NCBI GenBank assembly: GCA_003427395.1
Contig: BFEA01000650.1
Coordinates: 88,985-123,485, forward strand
DNA from: Chara braunii
Taxonomy: Eukaryota > Streptophyta > Charophyceae > Charales > Characeae
Length of the DNA stretch: 34,501 nucleotides
Direction: 5' to 3'
Part shown: one piece after another, positions 18,095-28,705 of the stretch
Position numbering within the stretch: position 1 is the stretch's first letter
Layout of the letters: each line of letters starts with the position of its first letter
Translations under genes and position numbers: made by a program
The notes under the pieces: model-generated
Database searches by the model: none
Told to the model about the DNA's origin: nothing
What the model saw: only the letters and a program-made list of their open reading frames with translations

Positions 18095-18347
18095 CCTTCG
18101 TATGTGGGTCAGTAGCTCAGCAGGGATACGCCCACCTAAGGGATGGTGACAGCTCCCGCAGGTAGAGGTAATGTTGTACCTCGCGGGATCCTAACCTGTC
18201 GTAGGGAGTCGCGAGAGGTATAGCACGCCCGCACGATCGGAGTTGGTATTGCGTAACTAACAAAGAAAACTCCTGCGTGACACGACCGTGAGGTCCAACA
18301 CCAAAAACTACTTTACGTCTGGGTGTGGGACCGCCGCGCGCAACAGG

Positions 18348-18367
18348 TGGCGCCTTCGCCGGGGATC
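18348..18367 (+). promoter_or_regulatory. tRNA primer binding site
   Basis: TGGCGCCTTCGCCGGGGATC starts two bases after LTR1. Its reverse complement parses as a tRNA 3' end: CCA, discriminator G73, seven acceptor bases, a CCCGG T-stem strand beginning with the conserved C61, then Y60, N59, A58 and R57 of the T loop. Complementarity to the tRNA consensus stops at position 56. The tRNA identity is unknown; G73 is compatible with Asn or Asp. Confidence 0.8.
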
Positions 18368-18565
18368 TCGCTTCTAGCCGAGGTCCTTAGTGCACGAACT
18401 CGGGTAAAGCAAGATCCAGGCAGAACGACAATTATTAAAAAGTTAGTAATTAACTAAGACTTTAATAGCTAGTGACGGGTAGTTGGTCCGAATAAATCGG
18501 TGTGTGAGATGGAGACTAAATACACATAAGTATAATTGTCCTACTTATACTAAGAGTTAGCAAAT

Positions 18566-19572
18566 ATGGCACCTAAGGGCCGTGGGACCGTAACTGGTAG
18601 AGGAAGAGGCGACAGATAGGGAAAGGCGCCTGAAAGGCCTGTGGAAGTGACCAGAGAAATGGAGGAGTGAAGGAGGCTGGAAAAGGAAAGAGGATCCGGG
18701 AAGGATGCAAAACACCCAAAGTCAAAAGAACTGAGGAAAAGAGGCCGATTGGGGACAGAGAAAGAAAAGAGACAAGTGGGATAAGAAAAAAGAAAGATGA
18801 GAGGGATGACCAGGTGGAGAAGTTGATAAGAGATATTGAAGAAATGAGGGAGGAAATGAAGGGGTTGAAGAAAGGGAAGAAGGAATTACAGAAAGAAGTG
18901 AGCCAATTGAGAGTCGCCCTGACTATGAGTGACAGAAAATTGGAGAATGAAGCGGTCACGATAGGAAGGATGAAAATAAGGATGGATGGCCTGGGCTCTG
19001 AGGTCAGTGTGCTAGGGCTGAACCTGGACAATGAAATCTCATAAAGGAAGAAGTTGGAACAAGAATGGGAGAAAAGGTGCGGAGAGATATTGAAAGGAAT
19101 GGAGGAATTTAGACTGAGCCAACAGGGGAAAGAGAAGGAAGCCACAGAGATGGTGGAAAGAAAAGGGGGTGAAGAGAAGGGGGTACAGACTGAGAAGAAG
19201 AAAGAAGAGCCTCCTGCACCAGAAAAGGAGGTAAGTGAGAGTGTGGCTATGCCTCTGGCAGGACAGAGCATAAGGCAAAGGGAATCCGAGTTGAGCTCGC
19301 CAAAAGTGGCTGAGGATCAGACTGAGACTTCGATCCAGCCTCACATAAAGAGAATCAAGCCTAGCATGGCTGGACAGAGGTGTTTCTTCTGCACTCAGGA
19401 ATGGCACCTCAGGGATGAGTGTTCCATTCTAACAGTTTATATCAAGGAAGGAAAAACCAAATATGATAGTCATAATAGATTGGTGGCCGGCACAGGGCCG
19501 ATCATTCCCAGGATACCTGAGGGAGGCAGGGTAACACTTCACAGGATACAGGGACTGCCAGTTGATTTCTAG
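18566..19572 (+). pseudogene. Gag-like protein of the giant-LTR element, broken
   Basis: From the ATG at 18566 the product starts MAPKGRGTVTGRGRGDR, an Arg/Gly-rich RNA-binding style N-terminus. After a frame change between ~18670 and 18720 it continues with a Lys/Glu-rich coiled coil (18780-19170), then a disordered Glu/Pro/Lys part and a zinc knuckle C-x2-C-x4-H-x4-C (19381-19422: CFFC-TQEW-H-LRDE-C), ending at TAG 19570-19572. This is the nucleocapsid layout of retrotransposon Gag: self-assembly by coiled coil and RNA packaging by the knuckle. In-frame stops are TAG 18617, TGA 18668 and TAA 19042. The ORF lies 199 bp after the PBS, the expected leader position. No protease, RT or integrase follows, so any mobility would need help from another element. 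Confidence 0.72.
19381..19422 (+). other. CCHC zinc knuckle in the Gag-like ORF
   Basis: Exact C-x2-C-x4-H-x4-C spacing. It is the single best marker that the internal region is retroelement-derived. Confidence 0.8.
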
Positions 19573-20131
19573 GTAGGAATAGGTAGATGTTTTAAGTAAA
19601 CTATGACTTGAATTGGCTAAAAACAGTCATGAGAGGGAGGAAGGTGTGAATTAGAGCAACAGGATATGTGTTTTCTTCTTTAGTTAGACATGAGAACAGG
19701 ATTGAGACAAGTTGTGTGTTTTTCTTCAGTCAAATGAGGAGACTTAGCATAGGAAGTAGTATAGGAAATCACATGAGAGGTATTTGAGGGATAGTAGAGG
19801 GGAGTGGTGATCTGACTCTGTAACATACTCGTATTTATATATATTATTTAGGGGGATGAGCTGGTGAATACGACACACTTGTCACATTGTGTGTGGGCCT
19901 TTGTCTTTGGTTGAGTCTCTGGTAACATAAGATCTCCCTTCGTCTATTACTACTAGACTCCGTTGCGATCTAAGAAGGTGATAGAGGAATGAGCAGATCT
20001 GTATTCATGTGAAAGTTTGATGAGTTGTGAAGCTCCAAAAGTTGGATTGATTGTACATTTCTTGTTTGAGACCATGCTACGACGTGGATAAACTCCTTTT
20101 ATTTTTTGTGGATTTTGACAAGCAAAGAGTC

Positions 20132-20137
20132 AATAAA
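20132..20137 (+). terminator. Candidate polyadenylation signal
   Basis: AATAAA followed by a T-rich stretch about 550 bp after the Gag-like stop. It could end a short gag-only RNA. Confidence 0.35.
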
Positions 20138-20920
20138 AGTTTATTTTAAAAATAATGGTTATATATGTATATAAATAATGGTTATAAAATGACCCCGAGG
20201 TGCGTGCCTCACCGAGCTATGATCAAAGACTTGGAGGACACAACCCTTAGTGGTAGCTTGACGAATGCTCAATTTATTATCTTATTCATTTGGTTTATTT
20301 AAAAAGCATCGTTCATCCACCCTAAGGGTTAACCTGAGGGCATAAATTATCAAGCCTATGGTGAAAAATTGGCATCGTTGGGACGTAACTCCCAGCGTGG
20401 GCTGCTGACCTAGCATAACCAGGCAGAGAACCCTTCGACTATGGCCTCGAAGAGAAACTAGAGGGGAGGCCTCCCCAATGAAGGGGTCTATTCAGGTGGA
20501 TGTCGAAGGGGTCAAGATAAGAAAATTTTAAGGATAGGATGAATATCCCATCGTTGCGCAACCAATGAGGGTAACCACCGATAAGCAACAACGCGGTGGG
20601 CCGCAGCTTCGGCCTGATCAGCAGAACTGTGGTGGGTCAGGATGGAGACCGTTGTTCTCCTGTATTAGNCTTCGGGCAGGACGACAGACAACTTTGGATT
20701 GTAATATCAAGAGTTGAACACCCAAGGTCTCGGTTAGGACCCGCGTTTGACGGATTAAATTCGTACGCGAACACCAGCCCTGAAAACAACCAACGAATAC
20801 CTGGACCAAAGACTAAGGGTGTGGGGGAAGGAAAGGTGCGTTGTCATACTTAACTATTTCATGTACAGTAGTACAGATCAAGTATCACCACTTTCAGTTA
20901 TTATATTTTATGTGGAAGAC

Positions 20921-20937
20921 CCGGGTTAAAATCCCGG
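20921..20937 (+). repeat. tRNA T-arm-like hairpin near the end of the internal region
   Basis: CCGGG-TTAAAAT-CCCGG has a 5-bp stem and 7-base loop. The 3' strand CCCGG is the same T-stem strand predicted for the primer tRNA from the PBS. No complete tRNA is around it. Confidence 0.4.
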
Positions 20938-21088
20938 CGGTAATAATGAAAAGTAAGGTGACGGCGTCAATCCTTAAACCACATTTCATTCCAGGATTCG
21001 GATTAGACGATCTGCTTGTCGGAAAACATCTTTCATTTGCATATAGTTCTCCAGCGACGGCGACGTCGCTTAATAGGGTCTGGGATAT

Positions 21089-21280
21089 TATCGGACCAAA
21101 TACCCTTACAAGGGTATTTGGCCATGCTTTAGCATTCGACACGGTGACGACATCGGCTACCATGATGGAGCCAGTCTGAAACGGAAAGGGTGTGCACGCT
21201 TGAGCGTGACACTCGAAACGAATTCCTCGGCCATTGAGGTCGGGGACAAAACGGTGAGAAAATTTCGAGAGTGTGCGCAC
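21089..21280 (-). CDS. Short antisense ORF at the LTR2 start, unknown
   Basis: The partner of 8083-8274. Here the frame runs from 21280 through the LTR edge into the internal region and stops at 20894. Product not recognised. Confidence 0.25.
21096..21121. repeat. Terminal hairpin near the LTR2 start
   Basis: Identical to the 12-bp hairpin at 8090-8115. Confidence 0.85.
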
Positions 21281-22132
21281 GTTGTGATAACGCGCACCGT
21301 GATGGTTAAAGATTAGTAGTAATACCCTCAGACCGAAAAGGCCGAGGGGTTGAACAGGTTAGTATTGTGTCGAGTAGAGCTACGACACACACACAGTCTT
21401 AATCGTCAGTACATTAGTCAGAATAAATTAATATACGCCTGACGGTACGGCCAGAGCAATTAGAACGGTGTGATCATCGGCTTGCCGTAGCACCCAGATT
21501 GTTAGCACATGCTCGACGGGGTACCTTCCGTCCTTACTCGTATACCGCAAGTGAGGGTGAGACCCTCGCTCAACCTCCCATTTGAAGTGGGACGCATCCC
21601 TCCTGGGCAGAAAACTTTCTAGTCGCTCGACCACACGAGCGAGTCGGTGCCTCCTCCCTTCAGGAGGGAATCATCATTACGGACCCTGATATCATTTGTA
21701 CAGGCATAAGACTCAAGCTACTTGGGCTGGTACCTACCTACCTACCGCTATCGGGCCTCTAAAAGTGCCAACTTTTGTCTTCTTCTGATCGGCCTTGAGT
21801 AACTAGCACATCCGCCTCTACTTGGTGTGGTATCGGCCTACCTGCTACTTGAGTACATTCCCCGTTGTGCTAAGTGTGTGAGCCTACCCGCTACTTGGTA
21901 ATTTTCTCAGCCGTAACCATCAATGTCACGACTAACTTGTAAGTACCGGCCTCGGGCCTTCCGATTAAGTGGCCTTGCGGGTCACACACACACTCAAAAC
22001 GACAAGCACTCACACAACCACGCGGATCAACAAGCGTACACACACTCAGACTTAGGAAAAATGGGCTCAGGCCACTGGTCGGACTGAGCCCCGATACTGT
22101 TTATGCACTAAGCTGCTCCCTTTCTATTCGAA

Positions 22133-22206
22133 GTGGGAGCTAGCTTTGTAGGTTGAGGCGCAGGACTGTTAAGCATAGGGTACAGGTATCGAGTCCGCCC
22201 AGCTAT
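22133..22206 (+). repeat. tRNA-Asn-like SINE head or relic, LTR2
   Basis: B-box-like GGTATCGAGTCC at 22185-22196 is kept; the A box is changed to TAGCTTTGTAGG (22141-22152). The CTGTTAA loop is kept. Confidence 0.4.
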
Positions 22207-22562
22207 TGAGGCTAGCTCCTTTTTTTTAAGGAGCTCCTCGACGTTTTTTTTCCCGGTTCACGCCGGGGCTCGATCCCGTGCACTAGATATTAGAAGTTAG
22301 TAGTTAGTTGGGTTCTGTTGTGCTGCGAGCGCGACGGAGAACCTTATCACGAAGAAGAAGAATAGAAGAAGAAGAATAGAAGAAGAAGAAGAAGAAGAAG
22401 GAGGAGGAGGAGGAGGAGAGAAGAAGTAGGAGGAGAAGGGGGAAAATACTTACCTGATCGAGCACGACGGCGACGACGATGACGAAGAAGCAAGAGACTG
22501 ACAACCGGTAAGTCTTCGATATCGCAGCTTGCTCCCTGACACTATCAACGATGAAAGCGAGC

Positions 22563-22616
22563 AAAATAAATAAACAAAATAAATAAACAAAATAAATAAA
22601 CAAAATAAATAAATAA
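22563..22616. repeat. 13-bp minisatellite, LTR2
   Basis: About four units against about seven in LTR1. Confidence 0.85.
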
Positions 22617-22668
22617 GTGAATGAACCTACCGCTAGAAATGGGAAAGGTGCATTCATCACTATTATAT

Positions 22669-22688
22669 GTGTGTGTGTGTGTGTGTGT

Positions 22689-22737
<49 letters not shown>
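22669..22737. repeat. (GT)n microsatellite, LTR2
   Basis: Interrupted GT run, partner of 10470-10524. Confidence 0.9.
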
Positions 22738-22741
<4 letters not shown>

Positions 22742-22924
22742 AAAGAGAGAGTTCTCCTTCTCCCTCTTCATAGTCCACCATCTCTTCTTCACCCTCTCCC
22801 TACCTGACTTCTCAGTATCTGCGGACTACGTAAGAGAGAGGGGAGAGAATGGGAAAGGAGGAGAGAGAGTGAGGGAGAGAGAGAGGGCTTAGTCACCAAT
22901 ACGCGCCACGCCGCACGCTACTCG

Positions 22925-23044
22925 GATCCATAGAATGAGCAATCAAAAGTGGCAGTGTATATTTCCATGTTTCAGTGGAAGATTCATTCCGTTTTTGCTC
23001 ATCCTATCGATGGAATGTGTGTTAGTGTGTGCATATGTGTGCGC

Positions 23045-23085
<41 letters not shown>

Positions 23086-23505
23086 AGAGAGGAAGAGGGA
23101 GACTATAAGTCTCCAACCTTGGTCAGCAGCGAAGTCTCCAACCTGCGCGCTTCACCATGTGCTACCTGGGTCGATAGAACGAGCAAATCAGGAAGTGGCA
23201 GTGTATATTTTTCCGTTTCAGCAGAAGATTCATTCTGTTTTTGCTCGTCCTATCGATGGAATGTGAGTGTGTGAGACGTTCATGATTCGACCAAGCGGAG
23301 AAAGAGAGTGTGTATGAGTGCGAGTGAGAGAGAGAGAGAGGGAGAGATTGGGTGAGATACGCATCGCCAAACAGCTAAGTCTCCGACTCGCGCTTCGCCG
23401 CACGCAGTTTCGATCGATAGAATGAGCAAATCAAAAAGTGGCAGTGTATATTGCCACGTTTCAGGGAAGGATTCATCCCGTTTTTGCTCATCCTATCGAT
23501 GGACT
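22925..23505. repeat. Three tandem foldback units, LTR2
   Basis: Blocks at about 22925-23020, 23172-23262 and 23409-23505, each with ATCGATAG-ATGAGCAAA-type inverted ends and GT/GA tracts between. Confidence 0.7.
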
Positions 23506-23513
23506 GTGTGTGA

Positions 23514-23563
<50 letters not shown>
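23504..23563. repeat. (GT)n microsatellite, LTR2
   Basis: GT run with one GTGAGTCT interruption after the third foldback block. Confidence 0.9.
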
Positions 23564-23566
<3 letters not shown>

Positions 23567-23842
23567 GGTGGAGGCCGAAGGCACTTACCTGTAGCGCCAT
23601 CACTCCGGGTTCGTCTTCGAGGTACCCGCAGCACACGTCAGCATCCCAGGCTGTACCTGGCTTGAAACAAGAGAGAGAGAGAGTGAGAGAGAGAGAGAGA
23701 GTGTGAAGACACTTACCTGTTGGCCACTAGTCCCGATCGCAGCGATCGGGCAATCGACCCGAACGCAATGCACCACCCCACCGGATGGCTGTATCAGACG
23801 GGAGAAAATAGTTAGGATACATTCGCTATCACTTATATTATA

Positions 23843-23945
23843 ATTCTTATTCTTATTCTTATTCTTATTCTTATTCTTATTCTTATTCTTATTCGTATTC
23901 TTATTATTATTCTTATTATTCTTATTATTACTATTACTATTACTC
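23843..23945. repeat. (TTCTTA)n/(ATT)n microsatellite, LTR2
   Basis: Longer hexamer run than in LTR1. Confidence 0.85.
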
Positions 23946-24462
23946 CTATTAGTATCATGTTTGAACCCCAGAGGAGGAGAACACGATGCATGCACGATGG
24001 AGATGGTGACGAGGTAAGAGCGCGGCAAGCAGAGGAATAATGCGCAGGGGGATAGCAAGAATGGGGGNGCTAGNGAGAAGGAGGAGTATTGCGAGAGAAA
24101 CAGAGAGAGGCACTTAGGGGTANGTGCGAGCATTGGAATNNCGNGCCGGAAAGAGAAGAATACCGCGTAAGAGTTAGGAAGCAACAACGCCGCGTGGGGA
24201 GATGGACAATAGAGCATGTAGGAACAACACAAGTGAAAGAATGGGGAGTGGGAGATGACAGAGACGACGAAGGAGTGGATGGAGAGTAAGAAGGAGAGGT
24301 AGGGAGAAGACTAAAAGAAAGGAGAAAGACAAAAGAAAGAGAGAGAAAAGGTGAGAGAGAAACTTACCTGGTCGAAGCACCGACTGTCGACCCCGAAGGC
24401 AGAATTCCCTCATTTTGACTGAACCGGATGGAAGAGATAACTTGTATATATTCATTACCTAA

Positions 24463-24527
24463 GTTATTATTATTTTTATTATTATTATTATTATCGTTAT
24501 TACTTTTATTATTATTGTTACTATTAC

Positions 24528-24564
<37 letters not shown>

Positions 24565-24594
24565 ATTATTATTATTATTATTATTATTATTATG
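24463..24594. repeat. (ATT)n microsatellite, LTR2
   Basis: Partner of 12262-12372, with a few interruptions. Confidence 0.95.
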
Positions 24595-25504
24595 GTAATC
24601 TACAAATAAAGAAAATGTGTGTAAGTATGTGAGTGTGTTTGTGCGTGAGTGCGGGAAACAGGGCGATTTGGTGGTCTTCAGGGAAGGAGGCGAAGTGTGG
24701 GGTTATCAGGGACTGACTGAGGGCGGCAAGATACGTACCTAATGCGTGACGAGAGGTCAGCTATGGTGTTGACATCATGTACATTGGTCTTCAAGAGCCG
24801 AAGCAAGCTTGTTGCGGAACAAAGCCGTAGGTAGGATAGTCGAAGTGGAGTAGGCTAGGCGTCAAGGGCTGGACAGAGAAGAGCGACTTGGGATACTGTG
24901 CTGGTGTGGCTTGAGCGATTGAACATGAGCTCATTGCTTCATTGTATTGATCTACTTTGGATAGATTCTCGGGGCATCTGTACTCTCTACTTGGACACGA
25001 CTACTTGGGCATCTGTGTGACTTCACAACTTGGTTTTTGTATATCATTCACACTCATATTCCTTGTAATTATTAGTATTATTATTACTTTTATTATTATT
25101 ATTATGTGCAGGGTAATCCGGGTGCAGGTGACATCTGTGTATTGGGGATCGAGGTTGTGAGAGATACGAGATAAATACCTGGTGCTTGACACATGAGGCA
25201 TTGTCCGAGATCTGCTCGTACTCTGGGGAGTTGTTGACGTCATCTTTCGGCTACGTAGTATAGGCTAGATAGGATCTGCCACGTGTAGTCTGGGCGCCGA
25301 GCGCCGTATAGGATACCTGCAATGGTTCTTCGTTGATGATGATGAGACCGTTTCAGCATTGTCAAATATGAGCCTTTCCCGTGCTTATTTGGCGAAACTC
25401 GTGATGCAATCCTTCTGATTGGTTCGAGGTCACGACAATCTGGTCTGTGTCAATGATGCTGTTTGATTACTGAAGTTAGCTATTATTTATTTCCTTGCAG
25501 TATA

Positions 25505-25505
<1 letters not shown>

Positions 25506-25567
<62 letters not shown>

Positions 25568-25596
25568 TTTATTTTTATTTATTATTGTTATTATTG
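25506..25596. repeat. (ATT)n microsatellite, LTR2
   Basis: Partner of 13262-13367. Confidence 0.95.
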
Positions 25597-26343
25597 CAGC
25601 CATCGTTGGCCCGGGTCCGGTCCCATTGGTATGGTGCAGCTGAGATCTGAATCTCGCTATTGCTCATTTTCGTGTAATGACTGTCAATCATAGTGGCTGA
25701 TTAGTAGTGGAGTAGGATAGGACCCACCATCGGTAATCCGGACAACGAGCCGGGTAGGATACAAACAACAGATCTGGGATAGTGATGATGATGATGTGAG
25801 GGCACTTACCGTGTATAGGCGATAGTCTCCATCGTCAAGTACTTGGGACTGCCGCTGCTGTCAACAGTTGCATTGTCTTTCTGTAGTCTGTAGTAGCTAT
25901 GTAGGAGTAGGTTGGGCGCTGAGCGCCAAGTGTGAGCGTGAAGGAACTCGACTCTTGTGTTGAGAAGAGAGAGAATGCTCTCCGTGGACATTGTGTTTCA
26001 TTGCTACAAACCTCCGTTGGTGTATTATTGGTGCAATGCTGCTCGTTGGGCACAGTGTGACTATCTGGCTTTCAATGTGATGGTGTAATCTGGAATTGCC
26101 ATCTCGTTATTGATTATCATCCTACATTATTGATTCTCGTTATTATATGTTTGCGAACAGGCTTCGCATCAAACTGGCAACAAGCGCCCAGACTCAAAAA
26201 GAAAATAGGGTAGATAGTCTTGCAAAGTTCGCTGCAGACGGCTACGGCCACCAACGCTCAACAACAAATCTGCTTGCATAAACAGAAGCACACTATAGAC
26301 AACACAAACCTACAAGTGCTACACTGTCACACACAGTCTATAC

Positions 26344-26371
26344 AAAAAAAAAAAAAAAAAAAAAAAAAAAA
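26344..26371 (+). repeat. Poly-A run, 28 bases, LTR2
   Basis: Partner of the 41-base run at 14117-14157. Confidence 0.95.
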
Positions 26372-26944
26372 GGTCATATACAGCCTACACAGATACACAG
26401 ATACACAGATAACACAGTAGTACTTAGTCAGATACACAGGCCCACGGTTATGCGCGGTCACACGCAGTCTACACGGTGATACAGTCCAACGCAGGGGCAC
26501 AGGTACACAGTTTTCACAGTCCTACGCAGCCACACTCGGTCATGCCCAATCGGATACACAAATAAGGCACGGGCTGACGCTAGCATGACGTTCCACCATA
26601 CCGAAGTACCACAATCTCATATAGCACTCGGTTGATTGAACTAGGCATGCCAATGATTGTACCGCCAATTGCGTAGGGGTGTACCGCTGGCTCAATGCGG
26701 TTGTGATGACTGAGACAAGCTCCTATATCTACACAGGCCTAAGACTGACAAGGGAAAGCAAACAGACAACCTAGAGCAGATAAGGCGGGAAGGGGGTCGT
26801 CGGACAAAACAGGCTGACTGAAAAGAACCGGACTGACGGACAACCCAGGTCAAACTGACTGAATCAGACAAATGGATGAAACGGACAGACAGGCCGTCTG
26901 GGACAGACAGGTAGACTGTCTGAAGNTGGCGGGCAGTCTCACAC

Positions 26945-27120
26945 CAATAAGGAGGGTAGAAACGAGGACCATCGGGCGCGCGAACAGACATNGGTGTAGC
27001 GATACATTGGCTTTGTGGAGGTGGTGGTAAGGCTATATCTATGACGTCGAATACGAGTAGCGAAGCTCTTATTTGATGAGACTCGTAGCGCAATTCTGCA
27101 TTTGAGTGAGGACACGTCAA
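26945..27120 (-). pseudogene. Candidate exon E2 of the antisense gene, LTR2
   Basis: Partner of 14731-14906, with the same ASLLVFDVIDI core, Cys and FYPPY before a GTGTGAG donor. A loose CUB-like pattern only. One N falls inside the exon (26992) and another just downstream of the donor (26926). Confidence 0.3.
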
Positions 27121-27699
27121 TCTGATTCATGAGCGTCTGATGATGTTGGATTCTGGAGTTCGCTGGTTTACTATTGCTATTACTGTTATTATATTTATTA
27201 TTATTATTACTATTATTATTATTATTATTATTGTCAGGCTTGTTTTCTTCTTTGCCTACACATGCATGGAATAGAGGTGACGCATCACACTGATGACAAG
27301 CTACCAAACCTGGAACTTATATGGGTGATGGTGACACCGATCGATTACGAGTTCGCTTTTAGTTGGCAGTGACGCGATAGCGCCTAACAACCTTTTGAAC
27401 ACGCACGTGGGATCACCCTGAATATCCCACACGTGTCACTTTGAACACTCACTCATACGCACACTCACTTCCCACCAACTACAACTTTGGCAGCTATGGC
27501 TGCCTGTACCCTATCGTTATGCCACACTCCTTCTCTCTCGCCGACTTCGTCCTTCGGGCATGCTGCAGACCTCCTCGCACGGTACGTTGCAGCAGTGCTT
27601 CTGCATGGCTTAAGAAGCGAGAATGAATCAATGGTCGGGCGCCGCCTCTTGATTATACTCTGCAGCTTGTTGGTCTGCCCCTCGTGGTGCTCGCTGGAC

Positions 27700-27835
27700 T
27701 AGACGGGGACAGACAGACACAGTCTGAAACGAACAGACACAGCCTGAAACAGACGTACACAGTCTGGGACAGACGGGCACAGTCTGAGCCAGACAAACGC
27801 AGTTTGAGACAGACGAAAACAGTTTGGGACAAACG
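27700..27835. repeat. ~20-bp CAGAC...CACAGTCTG tandem repeats
   Basis: About six degenerate units of the form CAGACG-ACACAGTCTGRGA. A related tract (ACAGACAGGCCGTCTGGGACAGACAG) lies downstream of exon E2 in both LTRs (about 14668-14715 and 26882-26925). Confidence 0.75.
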
Positions 27836-28328
27836 AGCAGGGGAAACAGACGGAACGAGGAAAAAAGATTGTGACTTTGAACTTAACAACATTGGGACCA
27901 GATTAGAAAGTGGAATTCAGACTTTTGACGAGGGATTATGACAATAGTCCCGTCTCTCCTCTTCTCCTTCGTTCGATTCCGCTCCTCTTCGTCTGAGTAT
28001 GATCTGACCTGACACATTCTTCTATGTGTAGCACCAGGCCCTTCACACCCCACAATAATGATGTTGTATGCTTGGTCTGCGTTACGACGGTAATTGGGTG
28101 ATCATTGGTATTATAGTCTTTCGCTGCGCTTTCATGTACTATGTGAGAAAGGTATGCTCTTGTCCTGGTCTGCACAATTACGGTATGCGACACGCGCCAT
28201 GTCACACAGATACACAGTGACACATACGAGGGGACAATCACACGACGACACACAAGAGAGACACATACACAAAGAGAAGAGAGAGGGACAGAATGTCAGA
28301 AAATGAGAAAGAGGGGAAGAGAACATAC

Positions 28329-28595
28329 CTGGTATACACTCGCACTCGCATTGGTAGTGGCGTCATTGGCCTTCACAGTAAATGAGAGCCTGTTGCATGA
28401 ACGCGGCAGTAGAAGGAAGGTCCCTGATATACTTGTCGGCTGCAGCAAGGGATAGGCTCCCAGTGTCAACTCGATGAAGTGTTCGAATTCCGATTGATAT
28501 AACATAAGTGCATTACTACTCTCTGATGAGAGTATGACTTCCTGACTTTCAAAGGGGATTTCACCGTCTGCAATCTGTCCTTCCACTTTCGTCAT
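28329..28595 (-). pseudogene. Candidate exon E1, only in LTR2
   Basis: It is 267 nt, 89 codons, ending ...SVYQ at a CAG/GTATGT donor in phase 0. It has alternating hydrophobic strands (HFIELTLGAYPLL, ISGTFLLLP, RLSFTVKAND), typical of an extracellular beta-sandwich; the RLSFTVKAND strand recalls PKD/REJ or Ig-like folds but is not diagnostic. An AG acceptor may be at TAG/GGCAATG just upstream (28606). It lies on the same strand and side as expected for an exon preceding E2. Confidence 0.42.
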
Positions 28596-28639
28596 TGCCC
28601 TACGCTATTATCATTACTACTATTATTATTTTAGATATT

Positions 28640-28659
28640 ATTATTACTAGTATTATTAC

Positions 28660-28704
<45 letters not shown>
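28640..28704. repeat. (ATT)n microsatellite in the LTR2-only segment
   Basis: ATT run just upstream (minus-strand sense) of candidate exon E1. Confidence 0.95.

Positions 28705-28705
<1 letters not shown>

Larger units (their letters stand above)
8083..18345 (+). repeat. LTR1 (5' giant LTR)
   Basis: It aligns end to end with 21089-31781 apart from three large gaps (9333-10113 and 16478-16829 extra here; 27655-29242 extra in LTR2) and microsatellite length changes. By eye the copies differ by a few percent. The TATA box at 18087 implies a U3 of about 10 kb and a short R/U5 of about 230 bp, if transcription starts ~30 bp downstream. Confidence 0.75.
19573..21088. other. Internal region after gag, non-coding
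   Basis: About 1.5 kb where pol would be expected holds no RT, RNase H or integrase motif. A canonical AATAAA lies at 20132-20137. A T-arm-like hairpin lies at 20921-20937. The last bases before LTR2 (AATAGGGTCTGGGATAT) are only weakly purine-rich, so the polypurine tract is not convincing. Confidence 0.6.
22454..28595 (-). pseudogene. Antisense spliced gene fragment inside LTR2
   Basis: It has the same exon chain as in LTR1 plus one more 5' exon: E1 28595-28329 (exit 0); E2 ~27120-26945; E3 25880-25810; E4 25250-25179; E5 24807-24739; E6 24440-24368; E7 23788-23717; E8 23656-23589; E9 22541-22454. Exon lengths equal those of LTR1 except E9, which is 9 bp shorter (three codons, frame kept). 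E6 carries CGA to TGA, a stop absent from LTR1, and E4's donor has changed to GTATTT. In E4's phase-compatible frame the copies differ by two synonymous and one non-synonymous change. E9's hydrophobic end (SCFFVIVVAVVL) again looks like a membrane segment. Identity is uncertain: leishmanolysin-like Cys pattern in E6-E8, otherwise unrecognised. Confidence 0.52.

Noticed and set aside
18113-18124. A second Pol III A box (TAGCTCAGCAGG)
   Set aside because: No B box at tRNA spacing; in LTR2 it is changed to TAGCTCAACAGG. It lies at the expected Pol II start, so it is probably chance.
20360-20400. Second PBS-like motif (TTGGCATCGTTGGGACG)
   Set aside because: No LTR end or gag follows, and its complement does not fit the conserved positions of a tRNA 3' end.
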